Part shown: one piece after another, positions 32,762 to 41,502 of the stretch
Numbering within the stretch: the first letter of the stretch is position 1
How the letters are laid out: each line of letters starts with the position of its first letter
Source: Mycobacterium sp. ACS4331
GTDB lineage: Bacteria; Actinomycetota; Actinomycetes; Mycobacteriales; Mycobacteriaceae
Direction of reading: 5' to 3'
DNA length: 64,000 nt
NCBI RefSeq assembly: GCF_001667265.1
Contig: NZ_LZHW01000098.1
Location: 1-64,000 of the forward strand
Position numbers and translations under genes: made by a program
Notes under the pieces: generated by a model
Seen by the model: only the letters and a program-made list of their open reading frames with translations
Database searches by the model: none
Told to the model about the DNA's origin: nothing

Positions 32762-32787
32762 CGTTTTCCCGTCGGCCGATCTGGGTA
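32762..32787 (+). promoter_or_regulatory. SigF-like promoter giving a leaderless transcript
   Basis: CGTTT, 16 bases, GGGTA. The -10 ends 10 bp before ATG 32798, so transcription should begin at or just before that ATG. This argues against the upstream GTG 32789 as the start. Confidence 0.45.
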
Positions 32788-32797
32788 TGTGCAGCAC

Positions 32798-33805
32798 ATG
32801 CTCACTGTGGTTGCTCCGCGCCTTCCCCAGGCAGTCGGCCCTGTCACCAGGCACGTCATCGACGCCCTGCAGACGGGCAGTGCCGGCGTGCTGACAGCCA
32901 CGTCGGCCCTGCCCGATGAGACGGACCCGTACGGCCTGGATCTTCAGCTGGCCCTGTACACCTGCTATGAACTGCATTACCGCGGCTTCGCCGGCGTGGA
33001 TCCGGGGTGGGAGTGGAACCCTGCCCTGTTGAGCCTGAGGGCCGGCCTCGAGCGGGCCTTCCTCGACGCCGTGCGCACCGATGTCGGCGAGATCGACGCG
33101 GATGCGACCGCGGCCGACGAGATGTCCGCGCTGGCAGTGGAGCCCGCTGACGGCAAGGGGTTGTCGTATCACCTGCGCGACAACGGATCCTGGGATCAGA
33201 TGCGGGAGTATTTCGTCCACGGCTCGCTGTATCACCTCAAGGAGGGCGACCCGCACGCGTGGGCGATCCCGCGGCTGACCGGACAGGCCAAGGCGTCCTT
33301 CGTGGCAGTCGAGTTCGACGAGTTCGGCGGCGGGCGTGGAGCTCGCTTGCACCAGCAGTTGTTTGCCGATCTGCTGGATGCCGCTGGGCTCGACTCCTCC
33401 TACCTCGGGTACCTCGACGACGTGCCCGCCGAGACGCTGGCCGTCGTCAATCTGATGTCGCTGTTCGGTCTGCACAGGCGCTGGCGCGCCGCCGCCGTCG
33501 GGCACTTCGCCGCGACCGAGATCACGTCACCCCCGGGATCGCGGCGGTTGGTCGAGGCCATGGAACGCCTCGGCGCGCCGGAGGTCTGTGCCGCGTTCTA
33601 TCGGGAGCACGTGGAGGCCGATGCCGTGCACGAGCAGGTGGTGCGCACGGACGTCGTCGGTGACCTGGTCGCACGCGACCCCAGCCTGGACCGTGACGTG
33701 GTGTTCGGAATCCGCGCTCGCGACGTGGTCGAGAGCCGCTTGGCAGACCACATGTTGGCTCGTTGGAATGCGGGTGCGACCTCGCTGCGACGCGACATCG
33801 GCTGA
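32798..33805 (+). CDS. Haem-oxygenase-like diiron oxidase (iron-containing redox enzyme family)
   Basis: The 335-residue protein belongs to the iron-containing redox enzyme family (haem-oxygenase-like diiron oxidase, HDO fold). Candidate iron ligands appear in the expected order: Glu58 (CYELHYR), the VHGSLYHLKEGDPHAW histidines, Glu172 and neighbours (VEFDEFGGGRGARLH) and the EHVEADAVHE helix near residues 270-279. HDO enzymes perform O2-dependent oxidations such as N-oxygenation or C-C cleavage in biosynthesis. It is convergent with a CDGSH iron-sulfur gene and a methyltransferase. ATG 32798 is preferred over GTG 32789 because of the promoter position. The substrate is unknown. Confidence 0.82.
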   Translation: MLTVVAPRLPQAVGPVTRHVIDALQTGSAGVLTATSALPDETDPYGLDLQLALYTCYELHYRGFAGVDPGWEWNPALLSLRAGLERAFLDAVRTDVGEIDADATAADEMSALAVEPADGKGLSYHLRDNGSWDQMREYFVHGSLYHLKEGDPHAWAIPRLTGQAKASFVAVEFDEFGGGRGARLHQQLFADLLDAAGLDSSYLGYLDDVPAETLAVVNLMSLFGLHRRWRAAAVGHFAATEITSPPGSRRLVEAMERLGAPEVCAAFYREHVEADAVHEQVVRTDVVGDLVARDPSLDRDVVFGIRARDVVESRLADHMLARWNAGATSLRRDIG

Positions 33806-33851
33806 CGACCTGGAACAGCGTCCGAGGCACGACGCGTGCTGACGCTGGGCT

Positions 33852-34070
33852 TCAGGCTTGTCCGGCCGCAGTCCGCCCGCCTCGCGCGCGACGCCGGTGG
33901 CTGGTGTCGCACAGCGGATAGTTCTTACTCCGATGGCATGCGCAGATCGCCACCATGAAGCGGTCCGACCGCACGACGGTCCCGTCGGCCATCTCGATGC
34001 AGACCGGCCCCTCAACCATCATCGGTCCCCCCGGCACCAGTCGGACGACTCGAGGCTCGGGCGCTGTCAC
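33852..34070 (-). CDS. CDGSH iron-sulfur domain protein
   Basis: The 72-residue protein contains C43-x-C45 and C54-D-x-S-H58 (CACHRSK, then PLCDTSH), the 3Cys-1His motif of CDGSH proteins, which bind a redox-active 2Fe-2S cluster. The start is GTG 34070, overlapping the stop of the methyltransferase gene (GTGA); a longer open frame reaching 34316 lies opposite coding sequence and lacks the motif. It may serve as electron donor or cluster carrier for the diiron protein encoded just across the convergent junction. Confidence 0.87.
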   Translation of the reverse strand: MTAPEPRVVRLVPGGPMMVEGPVCIEMADGTVVRSDRFMVAICACHRSKNYPLCDTSHRRRARGGRTAAGQA

Positions 34071-34756
34071 TGCTTGTCCGCACGAATCACGACGAGTTCC
34101 TCGACGCGGCGGCCGATCTCCAGCAGGCGAGTCCGTTCCAGCCACGCGGCCCGCGCGTTCAGGACGGGGCCGAACGGAATCATCTGCCGGGCAATGACAT
34201 CGGCGCTCAGGCCGGTGCCGCGAAGGAGGTTCAGGGATCGGTCGACCCCCGAGAACTCCGAGTGCACGAGGAAGAGTGTGCCCTGGGGTGCCAGCAGCTC
34301 TTCGACCGCCAGGCACAGCGGATCCAGGATCGAGCGTCCGTCGTACCCGCCGTTGTAGGACTGTGGGGGGCCCGCGTGCGCCGGGATGCGCTCCCGCTCG
34401 TCCTCGAAGTCGGGGACATACGGCGGGTTGCTGAGCACCACGTCGAACGGCGCGAATTCAGCAGCGCGAGTCCACGGTCCGAGATGGACATGCATGTCCA
34501 CCCCGGCGACCGCGGCATTGGCCCTTGCCTCGTGCACGGCGCGCGGACAGATCTCGAACGCCCGGACATCAGCGGCGCCTTCAGCGGCCGCGGCGATCCC
34601 CACGACGCCGCTGCCGGCACAGAGGTCGGCGACGCACTGGCCTGCGATTCGGCCGCTGCTCACGGCGGTGTCGATGAGCAGTTGTGAATCCTCCTGAGGG
34701 GGATACACGTCTTCTGGCACCGAGGCCGGCCAGATGCCACTTCTCGCAGTCGTCAC
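34067..34756 (-). CDS. HemK2/MTQ2-like class I methyltransferase
   Basis: The 229-residue SAM-dependent methyltransferase has DLCAGSGVVGIAAAAEGAADVRAFE as the SAM-binding motif I and VVLSNPPYVPD, the NPPY motif of N5-glutamine (PrmC/HemK-type) and N6-adenine methyltransferases. The short N-terminus and the YPPQEDSQLL segment point to the HemK2/MTQ2 branch rather than PrmC. GTG 34756 has GAGGGG upstream; the open frame to 34861 is rejected. Coupled with the CDGSH gene in one operon. The methyl acceptor is unknown. Confidence 0.87.
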   Translation of the reverse strand: MTTARSGIWPASVPEDVYPPQEDSQLLIDTAVSSGRIAGQCVADLCAGSGVVGIAAAAEGAADVRAFEICPRAVHEARANAAVAGVDMHVHLGPWTRAAEFAPFDVVLSNPPYVPDFEDERERIPAHAGPPQSYNGGYDGRSILDPLCLAVEELLAPQGTLFLVHSEFSGVDRSLNLLRGTGLSADVIARQMIPFGPVLNARAAWLERTRLLEIGRRVEELVVIRADKQ

Positions 34757-34867
34757 AGGTTGCCCCTCTATATTCGTCGAGCGGAGTTCACTTCTCGCAT
34801 GCCCCGATCGCGTCCTGACCAAACGTTTCTCGGCAATGACGCGGAAACCGGGCCGCAACAAACGCAG

Positions 34868-34895
34868 CGCCCCGGGGCCGTATGGTCCCGGGGCG
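34868..34895 (-). terminator. GC-rich hairpin after the ferritin-like gene
   Basis: CGCCCCGGG (34868-34876) pairs with CCCGGGGCG (34887-34895) around a 10-base loop. It lies 36 bp past the stop of the minus-strand gene that ends at 34931 and before the next minus-strand operon. Confidence 0.6.
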
Positions 34896-34930
34896 GTGCG
34901 TCTGGATCCGACAGTGTCCTGGGTTGGGGC

Positions 34931-35905
34931 TCAGTTGATCCCAACGACGGACTGCGCGATGGCGGCCAGTCTGGTCTGAGCCGCCGAGACCACCCGGGCG
35001 CGATTCTTGTGCGCCTCCTCGTAGGCGATGATCACCCGGATGTCGGACGGGTCGGTGAGGTCCTTGACGGCCGTCGCAGCATCATTGACGTTCAGGTCGT
35101 CGTAATCGGCGACGGGAAGCTCGTCGGCCTCGAGAACTCCTGCGGCTCCGCGGGTCGCGTGGATCGCGTCAGCCGCGCGCCCGGCGCCCTCGTCGCGGGT
35201 GATCTTCTCGGCCGCCTCAAGCGCCGAATCACGCGCCCCGGCCAGCGTTTTCGTCGCGATCTCCGTGGTGCGTGAGCCGCGGTCGACCAACTCGGAGAAG
35301 GCCGGACGGACAGAACGTACAGCCTCGGCCGCCCGCTCGACTCCGCGGGCCGACCACGTCATCGGCAGGTTCACGACCTTCACGACCGCTCCCGCGGCGG
35401 CTTGGACCGGAGTGCGCCGCAGCGCCGCGGGCCCTCCGAGCGCATCCTCGGCCAGAACCGTGGTCAACCAGTCGACGGTCGCGGAGTGCGCCGTGATCAA
35501 TCTGGTGGCGAGTTCCTCGATGTCCTTGTTCTTCGCGGCGACGGCCAGCGCCTTGATGTACCGAGACCGGTCCAGCAGCTGGTTCTCCAGCGCAAGATCG
35601 CCGAGAAGAGCCTCGTCGAACGGTTCGGCCTGCTCGGTCAGCGCCTTGACGGCCGCCGCGGCGCGACCCAGGAAGGGCCCGATCACATCCGGGAATCCGC
35701 CGAGGTCGCGGATCGCCTTCTCGATCGCCTCAGCGCGGAGGCGGCCGTGCTCGGCGTTCTGGGTCAGTTCGGTGCGCACCGCTTCGGTGCGGGCCTGTGC
35801 CACTCGCGTCTCGGCGACCTGGATCTCGGTGTGCGTGAGATCCAGGACAGTCCGGAGCTGAGCCAACAGGGTTCCTGTGTCAACCTGTGTCTTCGTTGTT
35901 GCCAT
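34931..35905 (-). CDS. Ferritin-like, helix-rich stress protein
   Basis: The 324-residue protein is almost entirely helical. Residues about 10-150 resemble a ferritin-like four-helix bundle (LRTVLDLTHTEIQVAETRVAQ, then LLGDLALENQLLDRSRYIKALAVAAK, then RLITAHSATVDWL), while the C-terminal half is alanine-rich and coiled. Di-iron ligands cannot be assigned with confidence, so the name is by fold. No signal peptide. ATG 35905 has AAGGGG upstream; the frame to 36139 is not used. Its promoter is the minus-strand half of the palindromic SigF-like site at 35969-35997. Confidence 0.78.
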   Translation of the reverse strand: MATTKTQVDTGTLLAQLRTVLDLTHTEIQVAETRVAQARTEAVRTELTQNAEHGRLRAEAIEKAIRDLGGFPDVIGPFLGRAAAAVKALTEQAEPFDEALLGDLALENQLLDRSRYIKALAVAAKNKDIEELATRLITAHSATVDWLTTVLAEDALGGPAALRRTPVQAAAGAVVKVVNLPMTWSARGVERAAEAVRSVRPAFSELVDRGSRTTEIATKTLAGARDSALEAAEKITRDEGAGRAADAIHATRGAAGVLEADELPVADYDDLNVNDAATAVKDLTDPSDIRVIIAYEEAHKNRARVVSAAQTRLAAIAQSVVGIN

Positions 35906-35968
35906 AGTTCTGTTCCACCCCTTTGTTTGGCTTGGTGTGTCAGCGGCGTAGGTACCGCTCCCGGAGTC

Positions 35969-35997
35969 GGTTACCCGAACCGGCAGCACGGGTAACC
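35969..35997. promoter_or_regulatory. Palindromic, bidirectional SigF-like promoter
   Basis: GGTTACCCG-N11-CGGGTAACC is a perfect 9-bp inverted repeat. Read on the plus strand it is GGTTA, 16 bases, GGGTA (-35 at 35969, -10 at 35990); read on the minus strand it gives the same GGTTA-N16-GGGTA. It lies between the divergent ferritin-like (start 35905) and Cys-rich (start 36123) genes and could fire both. One mismatch to the SigF -35 on each strand. Confidence 0.65.
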
Positions 35998-36122
35998 GGA
36001 TCAGCGAGGTGTGACAAATGCCTCGAACCGGGTAGCGCGCGGTCCAGGTGGGAAGCCACGCCGTCGGGCGGGTCCGATGAGGGCCACGCGAGCCGCCGTC
36101 AGCCGAGGAGGGAGATCGACTC

Positions 36123-36377
36123 ATGACCATCTGCGCCACCTGCGGAAACGACTACGACAAGACGTTCACTGTGACGTGGCCCGACGGCCACTCGGAGGCC
36201 TTCGACTGTGTCGAGTGCGCCGCGGCTCAGCTGGCCCCGGAATGCGGGCACTGCGGCTGCCGGATCCTCGGCCACGGCATCGAAACGGACGCCGGCATCT
36301 TCTGTTGCGCGCACTGCGCGCGCAAGGACACCAATGCCGACGTCAACGACCGCGACCCCGTGCCGGCTGGCGGGTGA
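36123..36377 (+). CDS. Small cysteine-rich metal-binding protein
   Basis: The 84-residue protein has ten cysteines: C4-x2-C7, C29-x2-C32, C41-x2-C44-x-C46 and C61/C62-x2-C65. These can make two zinc ribbons or a metallothionein-like cluster. AGGAGGGAG precedes the ATG at ideal spacing. It is driven by the plus-strand half of the palindromic SigF-like promoter, so it is likely a stress-induced metal-binding protein. I know no defined function. Confidence 0.82.
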   Translation: MTICATCGNDYDKTFTVTWPDGHSEAFDCVECAAAQLAPECGHCGCRILGHGIETDAGIFCCAHCARKDTNADVNDRDPVPAGG

Positions 36378-36390
36378 ATGGCCTTCCGAC

Positions 36391-37230
36391 TCAGCCGGTT
36401 TCGGCGGCGATGCGCGCACGTTCGCGCATCGAGGCGATGACCCCGCCGTCGTTGAGGATGTCGGTACCGGTGAGGTAACCCGCCCTGTCGCTGGCGCAGA
36501 ACGCCAGGAGTTCGGCCATCTCCTCGGGTCGGCCCCAGCGTGGCACCGCAGCGTCGGCGACCATCGCGCCGGCGCCGGCCTGCTCCTCGAGCCTGCCCAT
36601 CTCGGTGTCGATCGAACCCGGTGACACCGACACGACCCGGAGCCCACGGCCATTGAAGCGCTCGGCCTGCGCGCTGCTGTACCACTTGACGTACGACTTG
36701 CTCAGGGCGTAGCTGATCCCCGAACGTGCCTCCTCCGGCACGATGTTGCAGGCGGCGAGCAGTTCGGACATGAACTCCTCGGGGTTGTCCTGAGCCAGCG
36801 GGAACCGAGCAACCGGGATCAGCTCGTCGGGCAGCATGTGGGCGGCCATCGAGGCGACGTTGACCACCGCGGCGCCCTCCGGGGCCGCGCTGAAGAACGC
36901 CTCATTGACGTTCACGGTCCCCAGGGCGTTGGTCCGCATCACATATTCCGCGTCCCCCATGCTGGGACTGACCCCGGCCGTATGGATCACCGAGGCGAGC
37001 GCCCCCAGGTCGGCCGCGGTGGCGAACACCTCGGCGACCGCGGCGGGATCGGTGACGTCGGCGTGCACGATCGTGGGGGTGATCCCCAGGTCACGCAGCG
37101 TGGCCTCGGCCAGGTCCAGACGGTCTCTGCGGTTGTCGCAGAGCACCAGCGCGTGCTCTCGACCCACAATCTTCGCGGTGGCCACTCCCATACCACCGGC
37201 CCCGCCGGTGATCACCGAAACGCTGCTCAT
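36391..37230 (-). CDS. SDR family oxidoreductase
   Basis: The 279-residue classical-type SDR has TGGAGGMGVATA for dinucleotide binding, HADVTDP, a Ser in VNVASMAA and catalytic YALSK, with a C-terminal GRPEEMAELLAFCASDRAGYLTGTDILNDGG. An insertion of about 25 residues (PDELIPVARFPLAQDNPEEFMSEL) between Ser and Tyr resembles the 3-alpha-hydroxysteroid dehydrogenase/carbonyl reductase branch. Convergent to the Cys-rich gene. The substrate is unknown. Confidence 0.9.
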   Translation of the reverse strand: MSSVSVITGGAGGMGVATAKIVGREHALVLCDNRRDRLDLAEATLRDLGITPTIVHADVTDPAAVAEVFATAADLGALASVIHTAGVSPSMGDAEYVMRTNALGTVNVNEAFFSAAPEGAAVVNVASMAAHMLPDELIPVARFPLAQDNPEEFMSELLAACNIVPEEARSGISYALSKSYVKWYSSAQAERFNGRGLRVVSVSPGSIDTEMGRLEEQAGAGAMVADAAVPRWGRPEEMAELLAFCASDRAGYLTGTDILNDGGVIASMRERARIAAETG

Positions 37231-37330
37231 ACGCCGAACCTATACCGTGTCTCGTCCGGTAAACCCGACGGGCCTGAACCGCTGCGCACGGTTTCCCCCG
37301 ACTCACGGCATCAGGCAGGCTGTCCTCACG

Positions 37331-39898
37331 ATGAACTCCTCTCCCACCGCCCTGCTCGACGATCCGTCGAACCTGTCATCACTGCACGCGCTGGGGGGCG
37401 ACGCCGACGCGCTGTACACGTCGTTCGCGTCGTGGGCCGAGGCGGCGGGCACGACGCTCTACCCCCACCAGGAGGAGGCGCTGATCGAACTGGTCAGTGG
37501 CGCCAACGTGGTGCTGGCCACGCCGACGGGGTCCGGAAAGTCCCTGGTGGCCACCGGAGCGTTGTACGCCGCACTCGCGGGTCGGCGGCGCAGCTACTAC
37601 ACGGCGCCGATCAAGGCCCTGGTGAGCGAGAAGTTCTTCGCACTCTGCGACGTCTTCGGAGCGGCGAACGTCGGCATGCTGACCGGTGACGCGTCGGTCA
37701 ACGCGGAAGCGCCGATCATCGCCTGCACCGCGGAGATCCTGGCCAACGTCGCACTCCGCGAGGGCGGAGTGCGGGGCGGCGGCCTTGACGCCATGGTGGT
37801 CATGGATGAGTTCCACTACTACGGCGATCCCGATCGGGGCTGGGCCTGGCAGGTTCCGCTGCTGGAACTCCCCGACGCTCAGTTTCTCCTGATGTCGGCC
37901 ACCCTGGGCGACGTCGAATTCCTGCGCAGGGACCTGACTCGGCGCACGGGCCGCCCGACCGCGCTGGTCGCCACGGCTGAGCGCCCGGTGCCGCTGTTCT
38001 ACTCGTACGCCACCACCGCCATGCACGAGACCATCGGCGAACTGCTGCAGACCCATCAGGCACCGATCTACGTGGTGCACTTCACCCAGGCATCGGCGTT
38101 GGAGCGGGCGCAGGCCCTGATGAGCGTGAATGTCTGCACCAAGGAGGAGAAGGCCGCGATCGCCGCACACATCGGCGCCTTCCGCTTCTCCACCGCATTC
38201 GGGTCGACCCTGTCACGACTGGTGCGGCACGGCATCGGGGTCCACCACGCAGGCATGCTGCCCAAGTACCGCCGGCTCGTGGAACAGCTGGCTCAGGCGG
38301 GCCTGCTCAAGGTCATCTGCGGCACCGACACCCTGGGTGTCGGCATCAACGTGCCGATCCGCACCGTCGTCTTCTCCGCGTTGTCCAAGTACGACGGCAC
38401 CCGTACGCGCCTGCTCAACGCGCGGGAGTTCCACCAGATCGCCGGGCGAGCCGGGCGGGCGGGCTACGACACCGTCGGAAATGTCGTCGTACAGGCGCCC
38501 GACCACGAGGTGGCCAACCTCAAGCAGTTCGCCAAGGTCGCCGACGATCCCAAGAAGCGTCGAAAATTGGTGCGCCGCAAGGCACCTGAGGGAATGGTGC
38601 CGTGGGGCGAGTCGACCATGACCCGGCTGGTGGAGGCGGCACCGGAGCAGTTGACCAGCAACATGCGGGTGTCCACCGCGATGCTGCTCGACGTCATCGA
38701 TCGTCCGGGGGACCCCTTCGAGGCGATGCGACGTCTGTTGACCGACAACCACGAACCTCGCCGCCGACAGTTGAAACACATCCGCGAGGCCGTCGGGATC
38801 GCGCGCTCGCTCCTGCAGGCCGGGGTCGTCGAACGCCTCGCCACACCGGATCCGGACGGGCGACGGTATCGCCTCACCGTTGATCTGCCAACGGATTTCG
38901 CGCTCAACCAGCCCCTGTCGACATTCGCACTGGCCGCACTCGACATGCTCGACCCGGAGTCGGAGACCTACGCCTGCGATGTCGTGTCGGTCATCGAAGC
39001 CACCCTTGAGGACCCTCGGCAGATCCTGGCCGCACAGTTGAAGAAGGCGCGCGGCGAGGCGATCGCGGAGATGAAGGCCGACGGCATCGAGTACGACGAG
39101 CGCATCGAACTCCTCGACGACATCACCTATCCACGACCCCTCGACGAGCTTCTGCACCACGCCTTCGAGGTCTACCTGCAGACCAATCCGTGGGCCGCCG
39201 ACGGTCACCTGTCGCCGAAGTCCGTGGTGCGCGAGATGTGGGAGCAGGCCTGGTCATTCCGCGAACTGATCAGCGCGTACGGTCTGACCCGGTCCGAAGG
39301 CGCAGTGCTGCGCTACCTGTCCGACGCGTTCAAAGCCCTGCGCTCGGGCGTCCCCGCCGCGGCACGCACCGAACAGGTCACCGACATCGTGGAATGGCTC
39401 GGCGAACTGGTTCGCCAGGTCGACTCCAGCCTGCTCGATGAGTGGGAACAGCTCACCAGTGGCGAGGAACCGCACGCCGTTTCGGCGCCGACGACGCCGC
39501 CCCGTCCGCTGACCTCCAACGAACGTGCGTTCACCGCGATGGTCCGCAATGCGCTGTTCCGGCGGGTGGAGTTGTTCGCCAGGGAGCGCTGGGAGGACCT
39601 CGGCGCCCTCGACGGCAGCGACGGCTGGACCGCGGAACGCTGGCGCGAGGTCGGCGCCGACTACTTCACCGAACACGACGAGGTCGGCACCGGAGCCGAT
39701 GCCAGAGGCCCGGCCCTGTTGGTCTTCGACCGCCAGCCGGACCGGTGGCGAGTACGGCAGATTCTGGACGACCCGGCGGGTGACCACGACTGGGGCTTCA
39801 CCGTCGAGGTCGACCTGCGCGAGTCCGACGAGCAGGGCGCGGCGGTGCTGCGTGTCACCCATGCGGGCCGTTTCGATACCATTGGCCTCGAAATCTGA
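37331..39898 (+). CDS. Ski2-like DEAD/DEAH helicase with C-terminal DUF3516
   Basis: The 855-residue RNA/DNA helicase has Walker A ATPTGSGKS near residue 65, the DExH box MDEFHYYGDP, SAT in LLMSATLGD, and motif VI QIAGRAGRAG. The long C-terminal region (from about 430) is the actinobacterial DUF3516 module seen fused to such helicases. The relatives are Ski2/Mtr4/Brr2-like enzymes that unwind structured RNA. The frame is open upstream to 36836 only as an antisense artefact of the SDR; ATG 37331 starts the conserved part. RNA-processing helicase is the best inference. Confidence 0.92.
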   Translation: MNSSPTALLDDPSNLSSLHALGGDADALYTSFASWAEAAGTTLYPHQEEALIELVSGANVVLATPTGSGKSLVATGALYAALAGRRRSYYTAPIKALVSEKFFALCDVFGAANVGMLTGDASVNAEAPIIACTAEILANVALREGGVRGGGLDAMVVMDEFHYYGDPDRGWAWQVPLLELPDAQFLLMSATLGDVEFLRRDLTRRTGRPTALVATAERPVPLFYSYATTAMHETIGELLQTHQAPIYVVHFTQASALERAQALMSVNVCTKEEKAAIAAHIGAFRFSTAFGSTLSRLVRHGIGVHHAGMLPKYRRLVEQLAQAGLLKVICGTDTLGVGINVPIRTVVFSALSKYDGTRTRLLNAREFHQIAGRAGRAGYDTVGNVVVQAPDHEVANLKQFAKVADDPKKRRKLVRRKAPEGMVPWGESTMTRLVEAAPEQLTSNMRVSTAMLLDVIDRPGDPFEAMRRLLTDNHEPRRRQLKHIREAVGIARSLLQAGVVERLATPDPDGRRYRLTVDLPTDFALNQPLSTFALAALDMLDPESETYACDVVSVIEATLEDPRQILAAQLKKARGEAIAEMKADGIEYDERIELLDDITYPRPLDELLHHAFEVYLQTNPWAADGHLSPKSVVREMWEQAWSFRELISAYGLTRSEGAVLRYLSDAFKALRSGVPAAARTEQVTDIVEWLGELVRQVDSSLLDEWEQLTSGEEPHAVSAPTTPPRPLTSNERAFTAMVRNALFRRVELFARERWEDLGALDGSDGWTAERWREVGADYFTEHDEVGTGADARGPALLVFDRQPDRWRVRQILDDPAGDHDWGFTVEVDLRESDEQGAAVLRVTHAGRFDTIGLEI

Positions 39899-39914
39899 GA
39901 TGAGGGAGCAGCCA

Positions 39915-40928
39915 GTGCGTATTGCGGTGACGGGTGGGACGGGATACCTGGGTGCCCATACGGTCAGGGCCCTGCTGACCGAGGGGCACGAGGTCAGGCT
40001 GCTGCTCGCCCCCGGGGACACCGGTGGCGCCGTGCTGGACCAGCTTCGACTGCTCGGTCCGGTGACCGTGGTGTCCGGTGACATCCGGGCCGAATCCGCG
40101 ATCACCGAACTGCTCTCCGGCGCCGACGCACTGTTGCACGCCGCCGGCATCGTCGGGACCAGTGAGCGACAGGCGCAGGCGATGTGGGAGATCAACGCCT
40201 ACGCGACCGAGAAGATCCTGTCCCGCGCCGTCGAGGCAGGACTCGATCCGGTGGTGTCGGTGAGCAGCTACAGCGCGCTGTACCCGCCACCGAACGGTGT
40301 GATCTCGGCGGACTCTCCGACCGCTTCTGGGCGCAGCGCCTATGCCAAGACGAAGGGTTACGCCGACCGGGTCGCCAGGCGTCTGCAGGCCGACGGCGCG
40401 CCCGTGGTGGTGACCTATCCGTCAAGTGTCGTGGGCCCGGCGTTCCACACCGCGGCCGGGGTGACCGAACGCGGGTGGGCCCCGATCATGCGCTATGCCG
40501 TCGCGCCGAGCGTCCGGGGCGGGATGCAGATGATCGACGTGCGCGATGTGGCCGACGTGCACACCCGCATCATGTCGAAGGGCCGCGGACCGCATCGCTA
40601 CGTCTGTGGGGGCGTGCTGCTGACCTTCGACCAGATGATCGACGCACTCCAGGACGGCCTGGGTCGACCGGTTCGCCGAATCCCCCTGCATCCCAGTGTG
40701 TTGCGTGGGCTCGGCCGTGTCGCCGACATCGCGGGCCGGTTGGTGCCGCTGACCGACGGTCTGAGCTACGAGGCCGCGATGCTGCTCACCTCGGCCACCC
40801 CGACCGACGACCGCAGCACTCAGGAGGACCTCGGGATCACCTGGCGGGACCCGCGTGCGGCGATCATTGCGTCAGTCCGCGGGCAGACCGCCGGCAGCGG
40901 TGAGCAGCGCAGCGATCCGCTTCCGTAG
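39915..40928 (+). CDS. NAD(P)-dependent epimerase/reductase (extended SDR)
   Basis: The 337-residue extended SDR has TGGTGYLGAHT, a Ser in VSVSSYSAL and catalytic YAKTK, then VTYPSSVVGP as in dihydroflavonol reductase or 3-beta-HSD-like proteins. GTG 39915 has GGGAG six bases upstream and is favoured over ATG 39900. It follows the helicase by 16 bp and could be cotranscribed. Its last 57 bp overlap the convergent TetR gene, an unusually long coding overlap. Confidence 0.87.
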   Translation: MRIAVTGGTGYLGAHTVRALLTEGHEVRLLLAPGDTGGAVLDQLRLLGPVTVVSGDIRAESAITELLSGADALLHAAGIVGTSERQAQAMWEINAYATEKILSRAVEAGLDPVVSVSSYSALYPPPNGVISADSPTASGRSAYAKTKGYADRVARRLQADGAPVVVTYPSSVVGPAFHTAAGVTERGWAPIMRYAVAPSVRGGMQMIDVRDVADVHTRIMSKGRGPHRYVCGGVLLTFDQMIDALQDGLGRPVRRIPLHPSVLRGLGRVADIAGRLVPLTDGLSYEAAMLLTSATPTDDRSTQEDLGITWRDPRAAIIASVRGQTAGSGEQRSDPLP

Positions 40929-41471
40929 CTCCGGCGAATCATCCTCCACCGCAACGGTCGTCAGGATCAGTGACGCCCCAGCGGCCAGCACGAGCAGGGC
41001 ACGGGCGTCGAGTTCCGCGCGTCGGCGCGCAGCGGGCGTCCGCGCGGCGACATGCTGTGCGTAGAGAGCCACCGCCGGCCCGCTGAAGTCCGCCCACAGC
41101 GTCGTGCGAAGCTCTTGGTTCTCGCGCAACGCGAGCATCAGGCCGGGCACAGCCGCCCGCACGTCCGGCCGCGTGAACAGTTGATGGCTGCCCGCGACCA
41201 GCCATTGGATCCAGCCCGTGAGATCGGTTCCGGCGAACGGCGACAGGTCGGGGGCCTCACCCAGGATCGCGTGCAGCACCAACTCGGCCTTGGTGGCCCA
41301 CCGCCGGTTCATGCTGGATCGCCCGACGCCGGCCCGGGCCGCCACCAGGCGGATGCTCAGCTCGTCCCAGCCCACCTCGAGGAGAAGCTGTCGGGTCGCC
41401 TCCAACACCCGCTCGTCGATCGAACTGTCGCGCGGCCGGCCAGCCGATCGTTCTGCGGTGCCGTCGCTCAT
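40872..41471 (-). CDS. TetR family regulator
   Basis: The 199-residue TetR protein has an N-terminal helix-turn-helix (SIRLVAARAGVGRSSMNRRWATKAELV) and a TetR_C-like ligand domain. ATG 41471 gives the normal N-terminus. Only 31 bp separate it from the acyl-CoA synthetase upstream on the same strand, so it is probably the last gene of the catabolic operon that begins at 48732, and it may control that operon by feedback. Confidence 0.87.
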   Translation of the reverse strand: MSDGTAERSAGRPRDSSIDERVLEATRQLLLEVGWDELSIRLVAARAGVGRSSMNRRWATKAELVLHAILGEAPDLSPFAGTDLTGWIQWLVAGSHQLFTRPDVRAAVPGLMLALRENQELRTTLWADFSGPAVALYAQHVAARTPAARRRAELDARALLVLAAGASLILTTVAVEDDSPELRKRIAALLTAAGGLPAD

Positions 41472-41502
41472 GGACCCATTGAACCGCATGGCGCGGTGGG
41501 CG

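Noticed and set aside
36836..37330. N-terminal extension of the helicase
   Set aside because: Antisense to the SDR gene; no helicase-family similarity and no ribosome site upstream.
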